From Bacteroidota bacterium (lineage in GTDB: Bacteria; Bacteroidota; Bacteroidia; Bacteroidales; Porphyromonadaceae), in the NCBI GenBank assembly GCA_023388555.1, contig JAEWGA010000079.1, forward strand, positions 1 through 13,165: DNA of 13,165 bases, in the 5' to 3' direction. Under the pieces are notes generated by a model. It had not been told where the DNA came from and searched no databases. It saw nothing but the letters and a program-made list of their open reading frames with translations. Positions within the stretch are counted from its first letter, which is position 1, and the number at the start of each line of letters is the position of its first letter. Below, in pieces: positions 1-7,200 of the stretch. The position numbers were made by a program, and so were the translations under genes.

Positions 1-213
1 ATCTTTTAGTGGCGTTCCAACGGCCTCTATCTTGTTTTTAATGCTTTGTTCAATGGGGGAGAGTATCACCCACGCCTCGCTGGTACGGAAGTCGCAGGTG
101 TTGGCGTGTTGCTGAACAAAATCGCTCCAAAAGATGTGGCCACTCCTTTTCTGTTCGTTTTTGGCACTTACCGCCCCTGTCCGAAATGTAAATTGTACAT
201 TTGTATAGCCCCT
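1..213 (-). pseudogene. Remnant of an Eco57I/TaqI-like type IIG restriction-methylation enzyme, partial at window edge
   Basis: Read on the minus strand, a 71-codon frame runs from just after a TAA (214-216) to the window edge. It contains EQKRSGHIFWSDF, then TSEAWVILSPIEQ and KIEAVGTPLKD. From memory of the family, this is the stretch where the methyltransferase part passes into the TaqI-like specificity region of Eco57I-type single-chain enzymes, just before the conserved W-D-I-N-I-Y-G-I-K-T-G-F segment, which would lie beyond base 1. The frame has no ATG, GTG or TTG between the upstream stop and the recognisable part, and neither other minus frame upstream continues the homology. The N-terminal methyltransferase core is therefore missing here. 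The simplest reading is a 5'-truncated, decayed gene; a frameshift is possible. The first residues (about 1-11 of the frame) overlap a hairpin and are probably not ancestral coding sequence. The identification rests on recalled motifs, not a search. Confidence 0.55.
184..202. other. Perfect 7-bp inverted repeat (hairpin)
   Basis: AAATGTA (184-190) and TACATTT (196-202) are perfect inverted repeats around a 5-nt spacer. It sits at the point where the restriction-enzyme homology fades out. It has no adjacent T-tract, so it is not an obvious terminator. It could be an operator-like palindrome or a scar at the deletion boundary. Confidence 0.4.
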
Positions 214-236
214 TTACGCGGTGCTGTTCCCGCCCC

Positions 237-295
237 CACAGCCCCATGTTATGCCCCAAAAAAGGGGCGCTGTGCCACTTTTAGGGTAGCACAGC
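237..295. other. Set of mutually exclusive inverted repeats in the ugd upstream region
   Basis: Three inverted repeats overlap here. GCCCC (253-257) pairs with GGGGC (264-268) around A6. CACAGC (237-242) pairs with GCTGTG (269-274), stacking outside the first hairpin. GCTGTGC (269-275) can instead pair with GCACAGC (289-295) across 13 nt. The middle arm can thus join either partner, as in attenuator-like switches. The element lies upstream of the predicted ugd promoter, so it would be outside the ugd transcript if that promoter is right. It may belong to a transcript entering from the left, or act as DNA cruciform or protein-binding sites. Function is not known. Confidence 0.35.
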
Positions 296-308
296 AACGA
301 TAAAGTGT

Positions 309-316
309 TATATTTG
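309..316 (+). promoter_or_regulatory. Bacteroidota-type -7 promoter element upstream of ugd
   Basis: TATATTTG matches the Bacteroidota sigma-A (sigma-ABfr) -7 consensus TAnnTTTG exactly. It would give a 5' leader of roughly 60 nt before the ugd ATG. No TTTG -33 element is seen at the expected spacing of about 19-20 nt, so the site is supported by half of the consensus only. Confidence 0.4.
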
Positions 317-382
317 TCCTATTAACTCACCACTTATAAAAACGCCCTTACCCATTAGGGCAATGCTCGGTATACAAAATAT

Positions 383-1732
383 ATGCGTATAGCTATTATA
401 GGAACTGGCTATGTAGGACTTGTTTCGGGGGCTTGCTTTGCCGAAATGGGTGTGCAAGTAGTATGTGTGGATATCGACTCCGCCAAGATACAAGCCCTGC
501 GCCAAGGCATCATCCCAATTTATGAACCTGGGTTAGAAGAGATAGTACAACGTAACCAATCCGAGGGTAGGCTAAGTTTTGAAACCGACATCCGGCATTG
601 CATTAACCAAGTGGATATCGTGTTTTTGGCAGTAGGCACTCCGCCCGATGCACAAGGTAACGCCAACCTCTCTTACGTGTTCCAAGCGGCGCGCGACATT
701 GGCAGCTGCATGGAAAAACCGTTGCTTATAGTAACCAAGAGCACCGTTCCCGTAGGCACCTCCTATAAAGTGCAGGAGGTAATTAGTCAACAACTCCGCC
801 AACGGGGCGTGGATATTGCATTCGACATAGCTTCCAACCCCGAGTTCCTTAAAGAAGGAGCCGCCATACAAGATTTTATGAGCCCCGATAGGGTTGTTGT
901 AGGCACCGACTCGGAAAGAGCCAAAGCGCTTATCACTAAGCTGTACCGCCCCTTCTTGCTTAAAAACTTCAGGGTGATTTTTATGAGTATCCTCTCGGCC
1001 GAAATCACTAAATACGCTTCCAACGCTATGCTGGCAACGCGCATCAGCTTTATGAACGAGCTGGCCCTGCTGTGCGAGAAGGTGGGGGCCGACATCGATG
1101 ACATACGCCGAGGTATGGGAGCCGACAAACGCATTGGAAACGCCTTCCTGTATGCAGGTTGCGGCTATGGTGGCTCCTGCTTCCCTAAAGATGTTAAAGC
1201 ATTGGTGCAAAGCGCTCGGGAGTTAGGCCTAACCATGAACGTAGTGCATAGCGTGGACTGCGTAAATGAACAACAAAAACAACTACCCTACCAAAAAATA
1301 GTAAAACACCACGGTAGCAACCTTAAAGGAAAAACATACGCGGTGTGGGGGCTATCCTTTAAGCCCGAAACGGACGACCTACGGGAAGCACCCTCCTTGG
1401 TGCTTATTAAGCAACTGCTACAAGCCGGTGCTACCGTTAGAGTGTACGACCCCGTTGCCATGGAGGCTGCCAAAAAGGAACTGCCCCAACAGGGGGTTTA
1501 CTATGCGTCCGACCTGTACGATGCTGCCCTTGGTGCCGATGCTGCCCTGCTAATAACAGAGTGGAAACAATTCCGAATTGTGGATTGGAAGCAGGTACAG
1601 CAACGTATGCGTGGTACCCTCCTGATAGATGGACGCAACATTTATGACCCTGCCGACCCACAAAGCGTTGGCCTTGTTTACGAGGGCATTGGCAGGCCCG
1701 CTGCCCCTCACTACCCCTCTTCCCCATTATGA
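383..1732 (+). CDS. ugd: UDP-glucose 6-dehydrogenase
   Basis: Cytoplasmic enzyme that oxidises UDP-glucose twice with NAD+ to UDP-glucuronate, a precursor for capsule, exopolysaccharide and other surface glycans. The 449 residues match the usual family length and domain order. The N-terminal Rossmann fold opens with GTGYVGL (7-13). The VGTPP loop is at 84-88, and NPEFLKEG at 152-159 contributes catalytic glutamates. A conserved lysine is in EITKYASN (K210). The catalytic cysteine is C266 in GGSCFPKD. The C-terminal UDP-binding domain carries WGLSFKPETDDLREAPS (322-338). The ATG at 383 places the Rossmann motif at the expected distance from the N-terminus. The stop codon overlaps the pncB start by 4 nt, suggesting translational coupling. 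The last dozen residues (proline-rich) are probably a non-conserved tail. GDP-mannose dehydrogenase is the main alternative in the superfamily, but the motif set and length fit Ugd better. Confidence 0.93.
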   Translation: MRIAIIGTGYVGLVSGACFAEMGVQVVCVDIDSAKIQALRQGIIPIYEPGLEEIVQRNQSEGRLSFETDIRHCINQVDIVFLAVGTPPDAQGNANLSYVFQAARDIGSCMEKPLLIVTKSTVPVGTSYKVQEVISQQLRQRGVDIAFDIASNPEFLKEGAAIQDFMSPDRVVVGTDSERAKALITKLYRPFLLKNFRVIFMSILSAEITKYASNAMLATRISFMNELALLCEKVGADIDDIRRGMGADKRIGNAFLYAGCGYGGSCFPKDVKALVQSARELGLTMNVVHSVDCVNEQQKQLPYQKIVKHHGSNLKGKTYAVWGLSFKPETDDLREAPSLVLIKQLLQAGATVRVYDPVAMEAAKKELPQQGVYYASDLYDAALGADAALLITEWKQFRIVDWKQVQQRMRGTLLIDGRNIYDPADPQSVGLVYEGIGRPAAPHYPSSPL

Positions 1733-2919
1733 ATACTCCTGTTATACAAAGCATTTTGGATACGGACCTGTACAAATTCACCACCGGGTACGCTTACTCC
1801 AAGTTATTCCCCCGAGCTTACGGTCAGTTTAAATTTATAGCCCGGGACAACCCCACCTACCCCAAGGGTTTTGTGGAGCTACTACGTGCCGAAATAGAGC
1901 GTATGCAGCACCTCCAACTAACCCCAGAGGAGGAAGAGTTCCTGAACCGCGAACTCCCCTATTTACCCCCTACGTATATCGACTTCCTGAAAGGGTACAG
2001 GTACAACCCCCGCGAAATATCCGTTAACATAGTTAATGGGAAACTGGAAATTGTAGCCGAAGGGCTATTGTACCGCGTTACGCTATGGGAAACACCTATA
2101 TTGGCAATGGTGTCCGAGCTATATTTTAGGGCTACCGGACAAACCCCCGACCTGGAACACATACGCCAACAAACCATAGCCAAAGCTCGACGTATAAAAC
2201 AAGAGGGATTGCAAGTTTCCATTTTTGGTATGCGACGCAGGTTCAGCAGCCAGGTGGAGGACTTAGTTACCAGCCTATTAAAGGAGCATGCCGGCGAAGC
2301 CCTGTACGGCACCAGTAACATGTACTACGCCATGAAGCACGGTTTAAGGGTTTCCGGAACGCACCCCCACGAATGGATTCAGTTCCATGGCGCAGTATAT
2401 GGCTATAAAATGGCCAACTACATGGCTATGGAGCATTGGATATCCGTTTACGATGGCGACTTAGGGACAGTGCTTACCGATACCTATACCACCGACGTGT
2501 TCCTGCGCAACTTCAGCAAGAAACACGCCATGCTATTCTCCTCCGTAAGGCACGATAGCGGAGACCCCTACACCTTTACGGACAAAGTGATAGAACGGTA
2601 CAAACAACTACGCATAGACCCTATGCTAAAATATATAGTATACTCCGATAGCCTTAACGTGGACAAAGCTGTAAGCATACAGGCCTACTGCAAAGGGAAA
2701 ATTAGAGCCACCTTTGGTATTGGCACTAACCTTACCTGCGATGTAGGCAACAATGTTAAACCGCTGAACATTGTAATGAAGCTGTACAAATGCCGAATGT
2801 CCGCCACCCAACCGTGGCATTACTGCGTAAAACTATCGGACGTTAACGGCAAGCATACTGGCACACCACAGGAGATACGGCTGGCACAAGAGACATTGGG
2901 AATAAACCCAACCCCTTAA
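1729..2919 (+). CDS. pncB: Nicotinate phosphoribosyltransferase
   Basis: Cytoplasmic enzyme of the Preiss-Handler NAD salvage route. It joins nicotinate and PRPP to give nicotinate mononucleotide, with ATP hydrolysis driving the reaction. The 396 residues match bacterial PncB length. Visible family marks are LDTDLYKFT near the N-terminus (10-18), GTSNMYYAMKHG (194-205), GTHPHEW (210-216), where H214 lies in the conserved HEW motif and by family position should be the transiently phosphorylated histidine, RHDSGDP (274-280), and the phosphate-binding FGIGTNLTCD (329-338). The ATG overlaps the end of ugd (ATGA), so translation is probably coupled to it, although the two functions are unrelated. 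Fifty nucleotides separate it from the OPT transporter gene; I see no terminator there. No truncation or missing motif is visible. Confidence 0.93.
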   Translation: MNTPVIQSILDTDLYKFTTGYAYSKLFPRAYGQFKFIARDNPTYPKGFVELLRAEIERMQHLQLTPEEEEFLNRELPYLPPTYIDFLKGYRYNPREISVNIVNGKLEIVAEGLLYRVTLWETPILAMVSELYFRATGQTPDLEHIRQQTIAKARRIKQEGLQVSIFGMRRRFSSQVEDLVTSLLKEHAGEALYGTSNMYYAMKHGLRVSGTHPHEWIQFHGAVYGYKMANYMAMEHWISVYDGDLGTVLTDTYTTDVFLRNFSKKHAMLFSSVRHDSGDPYTFTDKVIERYKQLRIDPMLKYIVYSDSLNVDKAVSIQAYCKGKIRATFGIGTNLTCDVGNNVKPLNIVMKLYKCRMSATQPWHYCVKLSDVNGKHTGTPQEIRLAQETLGINPTP

Positions 2920-2969
2920 CACCTATATTATACGCCCGAAAAACATAAACATTTAATAGCCCTAACACA

Positions 2970-4979
2970 ATGCAAAACAAACAACAACACCCCGCCGATT
3001 TACCCCAAAACGCCTTCAGGCCCCTAAAAGAAGGCGAGGAATATACCCCACTCGTTCCGCCAACAGTAGAACACCCACGCGAAGTAACAGCGTGGTCCGT
3101 AGGCTGGGGGTTGCTTATGGCTGTTATTTTTAGTGCTGCAGCAGCCTACTTAGGGCTCAAAGTAGGACAAGTGTTTGAAGCCGCCATACCTATTGCTATC
3201 ATTGCGGTAGGGTTATCGTCGGCAACAAAGCGTAAAAACGCCTTGCTGGAAAACGTTATGATACAGTCCATTGGCGCCTCCAGCGGTGTTATTGTGGCAG
3301 GAGCTATATTTACCCTGCCAGCTATATATATACTGCAAGCCAAGTACCCCGAGATATCGGTGGACTTTTTTCAGGTTTTCCTCAGCTCCTTATTGGGAGG
3401 CATCCTGGGAATATTGTTACTGGTACCTTTCCGCAAATATTTTGTGCAGGACATGCACGGCAAATTCCCCTTCCCCGAAGCCACCGCAACAACACAGGTA
3501 TTGGTGTCGGGCGAGAAAGGGGGCGACCAAGCTAAACCGCTCGTTATAGCCGGCCTTATAGGTGGGCTGTACGACTTTGCTGTAAGCACCTTTGGAGCCT
3601 GGCACGAGGTGCTAAGCACACAGGTGATACCATGGGGCCAAACCATTGCCGAAAAAACCAAACTCCTCCTAAAGGTAAACACCGGGGCCGCAGTGCTGGG
3701 GTTAGGCTACATCATAGGCTTAAAGTATGCGTTCATAATATGTGCAGGCTCTTTTTTGGCGTGGTGGGTGATTGTTCCGCTACTCTCGGCCCTCTTCCCC
3801 GAAACCGTCCTCTCCTTTGGAGACCCCAACATAACACTCCCCGTAGGGCAAATGGATGCCGAAACCCTATTCCGCACCTATGCCCGCGACATAGGTATTG
3901 GCGGTATAGCTACCGCTGGGGTTATTAGTATCATTAACAGTAGAAAACTTATTACCGGCGCCCTCTCCTTGGCAGCCAAAGAACTTAAAGGAAACAAAAC
4001 AGAAGAAGCGGCACCGCAAACCCAAACCCCACGAACCCAACGCGATATGCGAATGGTGGTTATTGCTTGGGGGGTATTATTAGCCCTTATAGTTACTGGC
4101 GTGTTCTTTTACTTTGGCGTAGTGAACAACCTGCTGTTTGCCCTGATAGGCCTTATACTGGTTGCCGTTATTGCCTTCCTGTTTACAACCGTGGCAGCCA
4201 ATGCCATAGCTATTGTGGGTACAAACCCAGTTTCTGGCATGACGCTAATGACCCTCATCGTATCCTCCATTGTGTTAGTAGCCGTGGGCATGAAAGGTAC
4301 AGCCGGCATAGTATCGGCATTAATCATAGGCGGAGTAGTGTGTACTGCCCTCTCCATGGCTGGCGGCTTTATTACGGACCTGAAGATAGGCTACTGGTTA
4401 GGTTCTACCCCCCTTAACCAGCAACGCTGGAAGTTTTTAGGCACATTAGTATCGGCAGCTACCGTGGGCGGCGTTATCATCATCCTGAACAAATCCTACG
4501 GCTTCACCAGCGGAGCACTTGCCGCCCCACAAGCCAATGCTATGGCAGCACTTATAGATCCCCTAATGTCCGGCACCTCGGCCAAATGGGGACTATACGG
4601 TATTGGCGCGTTAATAGCTATTGCACTCACCATATTCAAGGTGCCCGCCCTCGCCTTTTCGTTAGGTATGTTTATTCCGCTCGAGCTAAATACCCCCCTC
4701 TTGGTTGGCGGACTTGTTAGTTGGTATGTAGGTAGCCGCAGTAAAAACACCGCAGTAAACAAAGCTCGCACAGAGCGTGGCACACTCCTCTCCTCGGGCT
4801 TTATAGCAGGAGGAGCTCTCATGGGGGTTGTTAGCGCCACCCTGCGCTACTTTAACATACACTACCACAGCACAGCGTGGAGCGCCTCGGGGTGGTCGCA
4901 CGTGGTTACCTTGCTAATGTACATAGGCATCATACTGTACCTTATAACAGCTGCCAAAAAGGCTTCGCCCCAAAAGTAA
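2970..4979 (+). CDS. OPT-family oligopeptide/metal-chelate transporter
   Basis: Inner-membrane secondary transporter of the oligopeptide transporter (OPT, PF03169) family. Members import small peptides, glutathione or metal-chelate complexes, probably with protons; the substrate here cannot be read from sequence. The protein has 669 residues and many hydrophobic stretches, for example near 42-62, 70-84, 103-121, 135-153, 235-268, 360-382, 386-408, 445-466, 541-556, 560-586 and 645-661, consistent with the roughly 15-16 helices of the family. Family marks are GKFPFPEATATTQVL (164-178), the core NPVSGMT (419-425), GYWLGSTP (474-481) and APQANAMAALI (519-529). A soluble, charged loop is at about 335-360. 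The N-terminal ~40 residues are hydrophilic and proline-rich, as in the bacterial subfamily. It is co-directional with pncB and lies 24 nt before the prenyl synthase gene, so it is probably in the same transcript. Confidence 0.9.
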   Translation: MQNKQQHPADLPQNAFRPLKEGEEYTPLVPPTVEHPREVTAWSVGWGLLMAVIFSAAAAYLGLKVGQVFEAAIPIAIIAVGLSSATKRKNALLENVMIQSIGASSGVIVAGAIFTLPAIYILQAKYPEISVDFFQVFLSSLLGGILGILLLVPFRKYFVQDMHGKFPFPEATATTQVLVSGEKGGDQAKPLVIAGLIGGLYDFAVSTFGAWHEVLSTQVIPWGQTIAEKTKLLLKVNTGAAVLGLGYIIGLKYAFIICAGSFLAWWVIVPLLSALFPETVLSFGDPNITLPVGQMDAETLFRTYARDIGIGGIATAGVISIINSRKLITGALSLAAKELKGNKTEEAAPQTQTPRTQRDMRMVVIAWGVLLALIVTGVFFYFGVVNNLLFALIGLILVAVIAFLFTTVAANAIAIVGTNPVSGMTLMTLIVSSIVLVAVGMKGTAGIVSALIIGGVVCTALSMAGGFITDLKIGYWLGSTPLNQQRWKFLGTLVSAATVGGVIIILNKSYGFTSGALAAPQANAMAALIDPLMSGTSAKWGLYGIGALIAIALTIFKVPALAFSLGMFIPLELNTPLLVGGLVSWYVGSRSKNTAVNKARTERGTLLSSGFIAGGALMGVVSATLRYFNIHYHSTAWSASGWSHVVTLLMYIGIILYLITAAKKASPQK

Positions 4980-5003
4980 CCTACAGCCCAAGCACAAAAC
5001 GGT

Positions 5004-5981
5004 ATGAACAAAATAGCACAACAACTCCTTAACCAAATAGAAGAGGCTTTAGGCTCCGTAATACCCGAAGGCCAAGAGCCCAAAGGACTTTACGACCCTA
5101 TCCGCTACGCCCTACAAATGGGCGGCAAACGGCTACGCCCCATGTTGCTGTTATGGGTGTGTGGCGCCTTTTCAACGGAAGCCCCCTCGGGAAGCGCAAT
5201 GGCAGTAGCTAAGGCCGTGGAGGTATTCCACAACTTTACGCTACTACACGACGACCTAATGGACAACGCCCCCACACGCCGCGGTAAACCTACAGTGTAC
5301 CGCAAGTGGGACGCAAACACCGCCATACTCTCGGGCGACGCAATGATGATTAAAGCCTTCCAAGAGCTACAAACATTAGCACCCTCCGAGCTAAACCTCA
5401 TATACCACGAGTTTGTGAAAATGGCTCTGGAGGTTTGCGAAGGACAGCAGTACGACATGGAGTTTGAACACCAAGAAGGTGTAACAGAACTGCAATACCT
5501 GGAAATGATTAGGCTTAAAACAGCTTGCCTAATAGCTTCGGCCATGAAGATGGGCGCACTGCTGGGAGGTGCTACCCAAACCGATGCCGAAAAAGTATAC
5601 CGCGCTGGCAACGCTTTTGGACTGGCCTTCCAGCTGGTGGACGACTATTTAGATGCTTTTGGCACCGACGCCTTTGGGAAACAAATAGGCGGAGATATTT
5701 TAGCCGAAAAACGCTCCTACCCCTATTTACTAACCCAAGAAGCCGAACAAAATAGCGAAGCCTGGAGGCTGGCATGGCAACAACCCGACCCAACCCAGAA
5801 AATAAACGCCGTGCTGGAACTGTACCGCAAAAATGGAACAGATAAAAAGCTAAAAGAGAAGGTGGCAGCCCTCACCCAAACAGCCCTAAAAGAGCTGGAG
5901 AGCATAACCCACACACAAGCCCGTAAGAACATAGCACCAATAGGAGAGCTAATGGTGCAGTTAATGGATAGGTGTATATGA
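5004..5981 (+). CDS. Polyprenyl (probably short-chain) diphosphate synthase
   Basis: Cytoplasmic trans-prenyltransferase that condenses isopentenyl diphosphate with allylic diphosphates. The 325 residues carry GGKRLRP (40-46, substrate phosphate binding), the first aspartate-rich motif DDLMD (83-87) followed by TRRGKPT, and the second DDYLD (213-217) followed by K226 and the GGDI segment. The first motif has the plain DDxxD spacing, without the two-residue insertion typical of E. coli-type IspA. The residue five before it is F78, a bulky aromatic at a position known to limit chain length in archaeal GGPP and animal FPP synthases. I infer a C15-C20 product rather than a long quinone side chain, with moderate confidence. 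All catalytic motifs are intact. The TGA stop overlaps the ATG of the tatD gene by 4 nt, so the two are likely translated together. Confidence 0.88.
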   Translation: MNKIAQQLLNQIEEALGSVIPEGQEPKGLYDPIRYALQMGGKRLRPMLLLWVCGAFSTEAPSGSAMAVAKAVEVFHNFTLLHDDLMDNAPTRRGKPTVYRKWDANTAILSGDAMMIKAFQELQTLAPSELNLIYHEFVKMALEVCEGQQYDMEFEHQEGVTELQYLEMIRLKTACLIASAMKMGALLGGATQTDAEKVYRAGNAFGLAFQLVDDYLDAFGTDAFGKQIGGDILAEKRSYPYLLTQEAEQNSEAWRLAWQQPDPTQKINAVLELYRKNGTDKKLKEKVAALTQTALKELESITHTQARKNIAPIGELMVQLMDRCI

Positions 5982-6805
5982 GCAATACTCAGCAGCCTAC
6001 ATGGCCCAACACCACCTTGGTGGATACCCACACGCATGTATTCTTAGAAGAGTTTGACCCCGACCGTGCCGAGGTTATTCGGCGCGCACTGGACAATGGG
6101 GTTAAGTACATGCTACTCCCCAACCTAAATACCGCCTCGTTAACAGCACTCCACAACTGCTGCCAAACCTTTACGCCCCACTGCCTTCCCCTACTGGGGC
6201 TACACCCCTGCTACGTGGACGACAGCTACCAACAACAACTACAACAACTGGAACAGGAGTTGCAACAACACCCGCATACGTATATAGGGATAGGAGAAAT
6301 TGGGCTGGACTACTACTGGAGCCTAACCTACAAAAAAGAGATGTACAACGCCTTACGCACACAACTCCAGTGGGCAAAAGCGTACAACCTACCAGTAACG
6401 CTACATACCCGCGAAGCCACAGCCGATGTGGTTAAGTGCATTATGGAGGTGGGCCCCACCGGCTTACGCGGTGTATTCCATAGCTTCACCGGCAACGAAA
6501 CCGAGCTACAGCAAGTGCTGGAGCTACCCAACTTCATGGTGGGTATTAACGGGGTGGTAACCTTCAAGAAGTCGCACCTGCCAAGCCTGCTCCCCAAGAT
6601 ACCCCTGGACCGTATTGTAGTGGAAACCGACGCCCCCTACTTAGCGCCCACCCCCTACCGCGGCAAACGTAACGAGCCAAGTTACATACCCAATATTGTA
6701 CAGTTTTTAGCCGACCAATACCAAATGGGATACAACCAAATGGCCAAGCAATTGCTTGACAATTCTGCTAAAATGTTTAACTTAGCCCTATACGAAACGG
6801 CTTAA
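5978..6805 (+). CDS. tatD: TatD-family metal-dependent hydrolase (DNase)
   Basis: Amidohydrolase-superfamily TIM-barrel enzyme. TatD relatives are metal-dependent 3'-5' nucleases linked to DNA repair and turnover, or act as D-aminoacyl-tRNA deacylase-like hydrolases; the exact substrate is not decidable here. Metal ligands are visible in order: H18 and H20 in DTHTH, E107 in GEIGLD, H143 in TLHTRE, H168 in FHSFTG, and D218 in ETDAPYLAP. The length of 275 residues is slightly above the usual ~260 because of a glutamine-rich helix at about 85-98. I chose the ATG at 5978, which forms an ATGA overlap with the upstream gene; a GTG at 5972 in the same frame would add only two residues. It is the last gene of the upstream run and is followed by 214 nt of non-coding sequence. 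Confidence 0.9.
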   Translation: MSNTQQPTWPNTTLVDTHTHVFLEEFDPDRAEVIRRALDNGVKYMLLPNLNTASLTALHNCCQTFTPHCLPLLGLHPCYVDDSYQQQLQQLEQELQQHPHTYIGIGEIGLDYYWSLTYKKEMYNALRTQLQWAKAYNLPVTLHTREATADVVKCIMEVGPTGLRGVFHSFTGNETELQQVLELPNFMVGINGVVTFKKSHLPSLLPKIPLDRIVVETDAPYLAPTPYRGKRNEPSYIPNIVQFLADQYQMGYNQMAKQLLDNSAKMFNLALYETA

Positions 6806-6857
6806 CTCCCCTGTTAACCCAATACAGAGAAGTAGCATTTGCCCCCTTGGGGGTTGG

Positions 6858-6904
6858 AAAAAAAGACTTCAGACGCAAAAAAAGGTGCAAAAAAGGCTTC
6901 AGAT
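6858..6904 (+). repeat. A-tract / imperfect direct repeats upstream of the tRNA-Ser promoter
   Basis: A7 at 6858-6864, A7 at 6877-6883 and A6 at 6889-6894 are spaced by roughly two and one helical turns. The unit A6-7, G, purine, CTTCAGA occurs twice, at about 6858-6873 and 6889-6903, 30 nt apart. The location directly upstream of a -7 element suggests bent DNA or an UP-like promoter enhancer. The rest of the 6806-7019 gap shows no coding potential. Confidence 0.4.
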
Positions 6905-6928
6905 AGCACTCAAACGAAATAAAAACTT

Positions 6929-6936
6929 TAGATTTG
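6929..6936 (+). promoter_or_regulatory. Bacteroidota-type -7 promoter element for tRNA-Ser (and possibly the Exb cluster)
   Basis: TAGATTTG matches TAnnTTTG exactly, about 84 nt before the tRNA. No TTTG -33 element is seen at the right spacing. A weaker variant, TAGGTTTA (6994-7001), lies closer to the tRNA with one mismatch. I see no separate promoter in the 93 nt between the tRNA and exbB, so read-through from here is possible. Confidence 0.4.
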
Positions 6937-6971
6937 CGTATGAGTAACGCTTAAATAGCAAACACAACAGC

Positions 6972-6991
6972 CCCTAATAAGCGTATTAGGG
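6972..6991 (+). other. 8-bp perfect hairpin between tatD and tRNA-Ser
   Basis: CCCTAATA (6972-6979) and TATTAGGG (6984-6991) form a perfect stem closed by the tetraloop AGCG. It is followed by CTTAGGTTT rather than a proper T-run. It could be a weak terminator for the upstream operon, or a leader hairpin in the tRNA precursor if transcription starts near 6943. Confidence 0.4.
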
Positions 6992-7019
6992 CTTAGGTTT
7001 AAAGCGAAAAACAAAACTT

Positions 7020-7107
7020 GGAGAGATGCTCGAGTGGCTGAAGAGGCTCGCCTGGAAAGCGGGTATACGCCAAAAGCGTATCGCGGGTTCGAATCCCGCT
7101 CTCTCCG
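7020..7107 (+). tRNA. tRNA-Ser(GGA)
   Basis: A complete class II tRNA. The acceptor stem pairs 7020-7026 (GGAGAGA) with 7100-7106, and the discriminator base is G7107. The anticodon stem pairs 7047-7051 with 7059-7063 around the loop CTGGAAA, giving anticodon GGA at 7054-7056, which reads UCC and UCU serine codons. The long variable arm pairs ATACGC (7065-7070) with GCGTAT (7076-7081). The T arm pairs 7083-7087 with 7095-7099 around TTCGAAT. The long variable arm and G73 are serine identity features. The CCA end is not encoded, so it must be added by the CCA-adding enzyme. Confidence 0.97.
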
Positions 7108-7200
7108 CTCCTTATTACCTTGATGGTAGAGGACTACAATCCAATATGTAACAACCAGACAAGAAAAGTATCAATCATTAATCTTAAAAACAGACGTACA

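Noticed and set aside
46..303. 85-codon plus-strand open frame at the left edge
   Set aside because: It is antisense to the restriction-enzyme remnant, extends through hairpin-rich sequence, is rich in Pro/Ala/Cys without any recognisable motif, and looks like a chance frame.
572..1210. 212-codon minus-strand frame inside ugd
   Set aside because: It is antisense to a clearly conserved enzyme with all motifs intact; its translation has no recognisable domain.
5105..5611. 168-codon minus-strand frame inside the prenyl synthase gene
   Set aside because: It is antisense to the DDxxD-containing coding sequence; composition (many Ser, Cys, Arg) is typical of a shadow frame.
6842..6853. CCCCCTTGGGGG palindrome as a terminator after tatD
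   Set aside because: The loop would be only 2-4 nt, and on the plus strand it is followed by an A-run rather than a T-run.
6858..6904. Possible CRISPR-like repeat array
   Set aside because: There are only two imperfect short copies with low-complexity A-tracts and no further units or cas genes.
7120..7200. N-terminal extension of ExbB from TTG 7120 or ATG 7123
   Set aside because: It would place 27 or 26 polar residues before a clear signal peptide that starts at the ATG at 7201.
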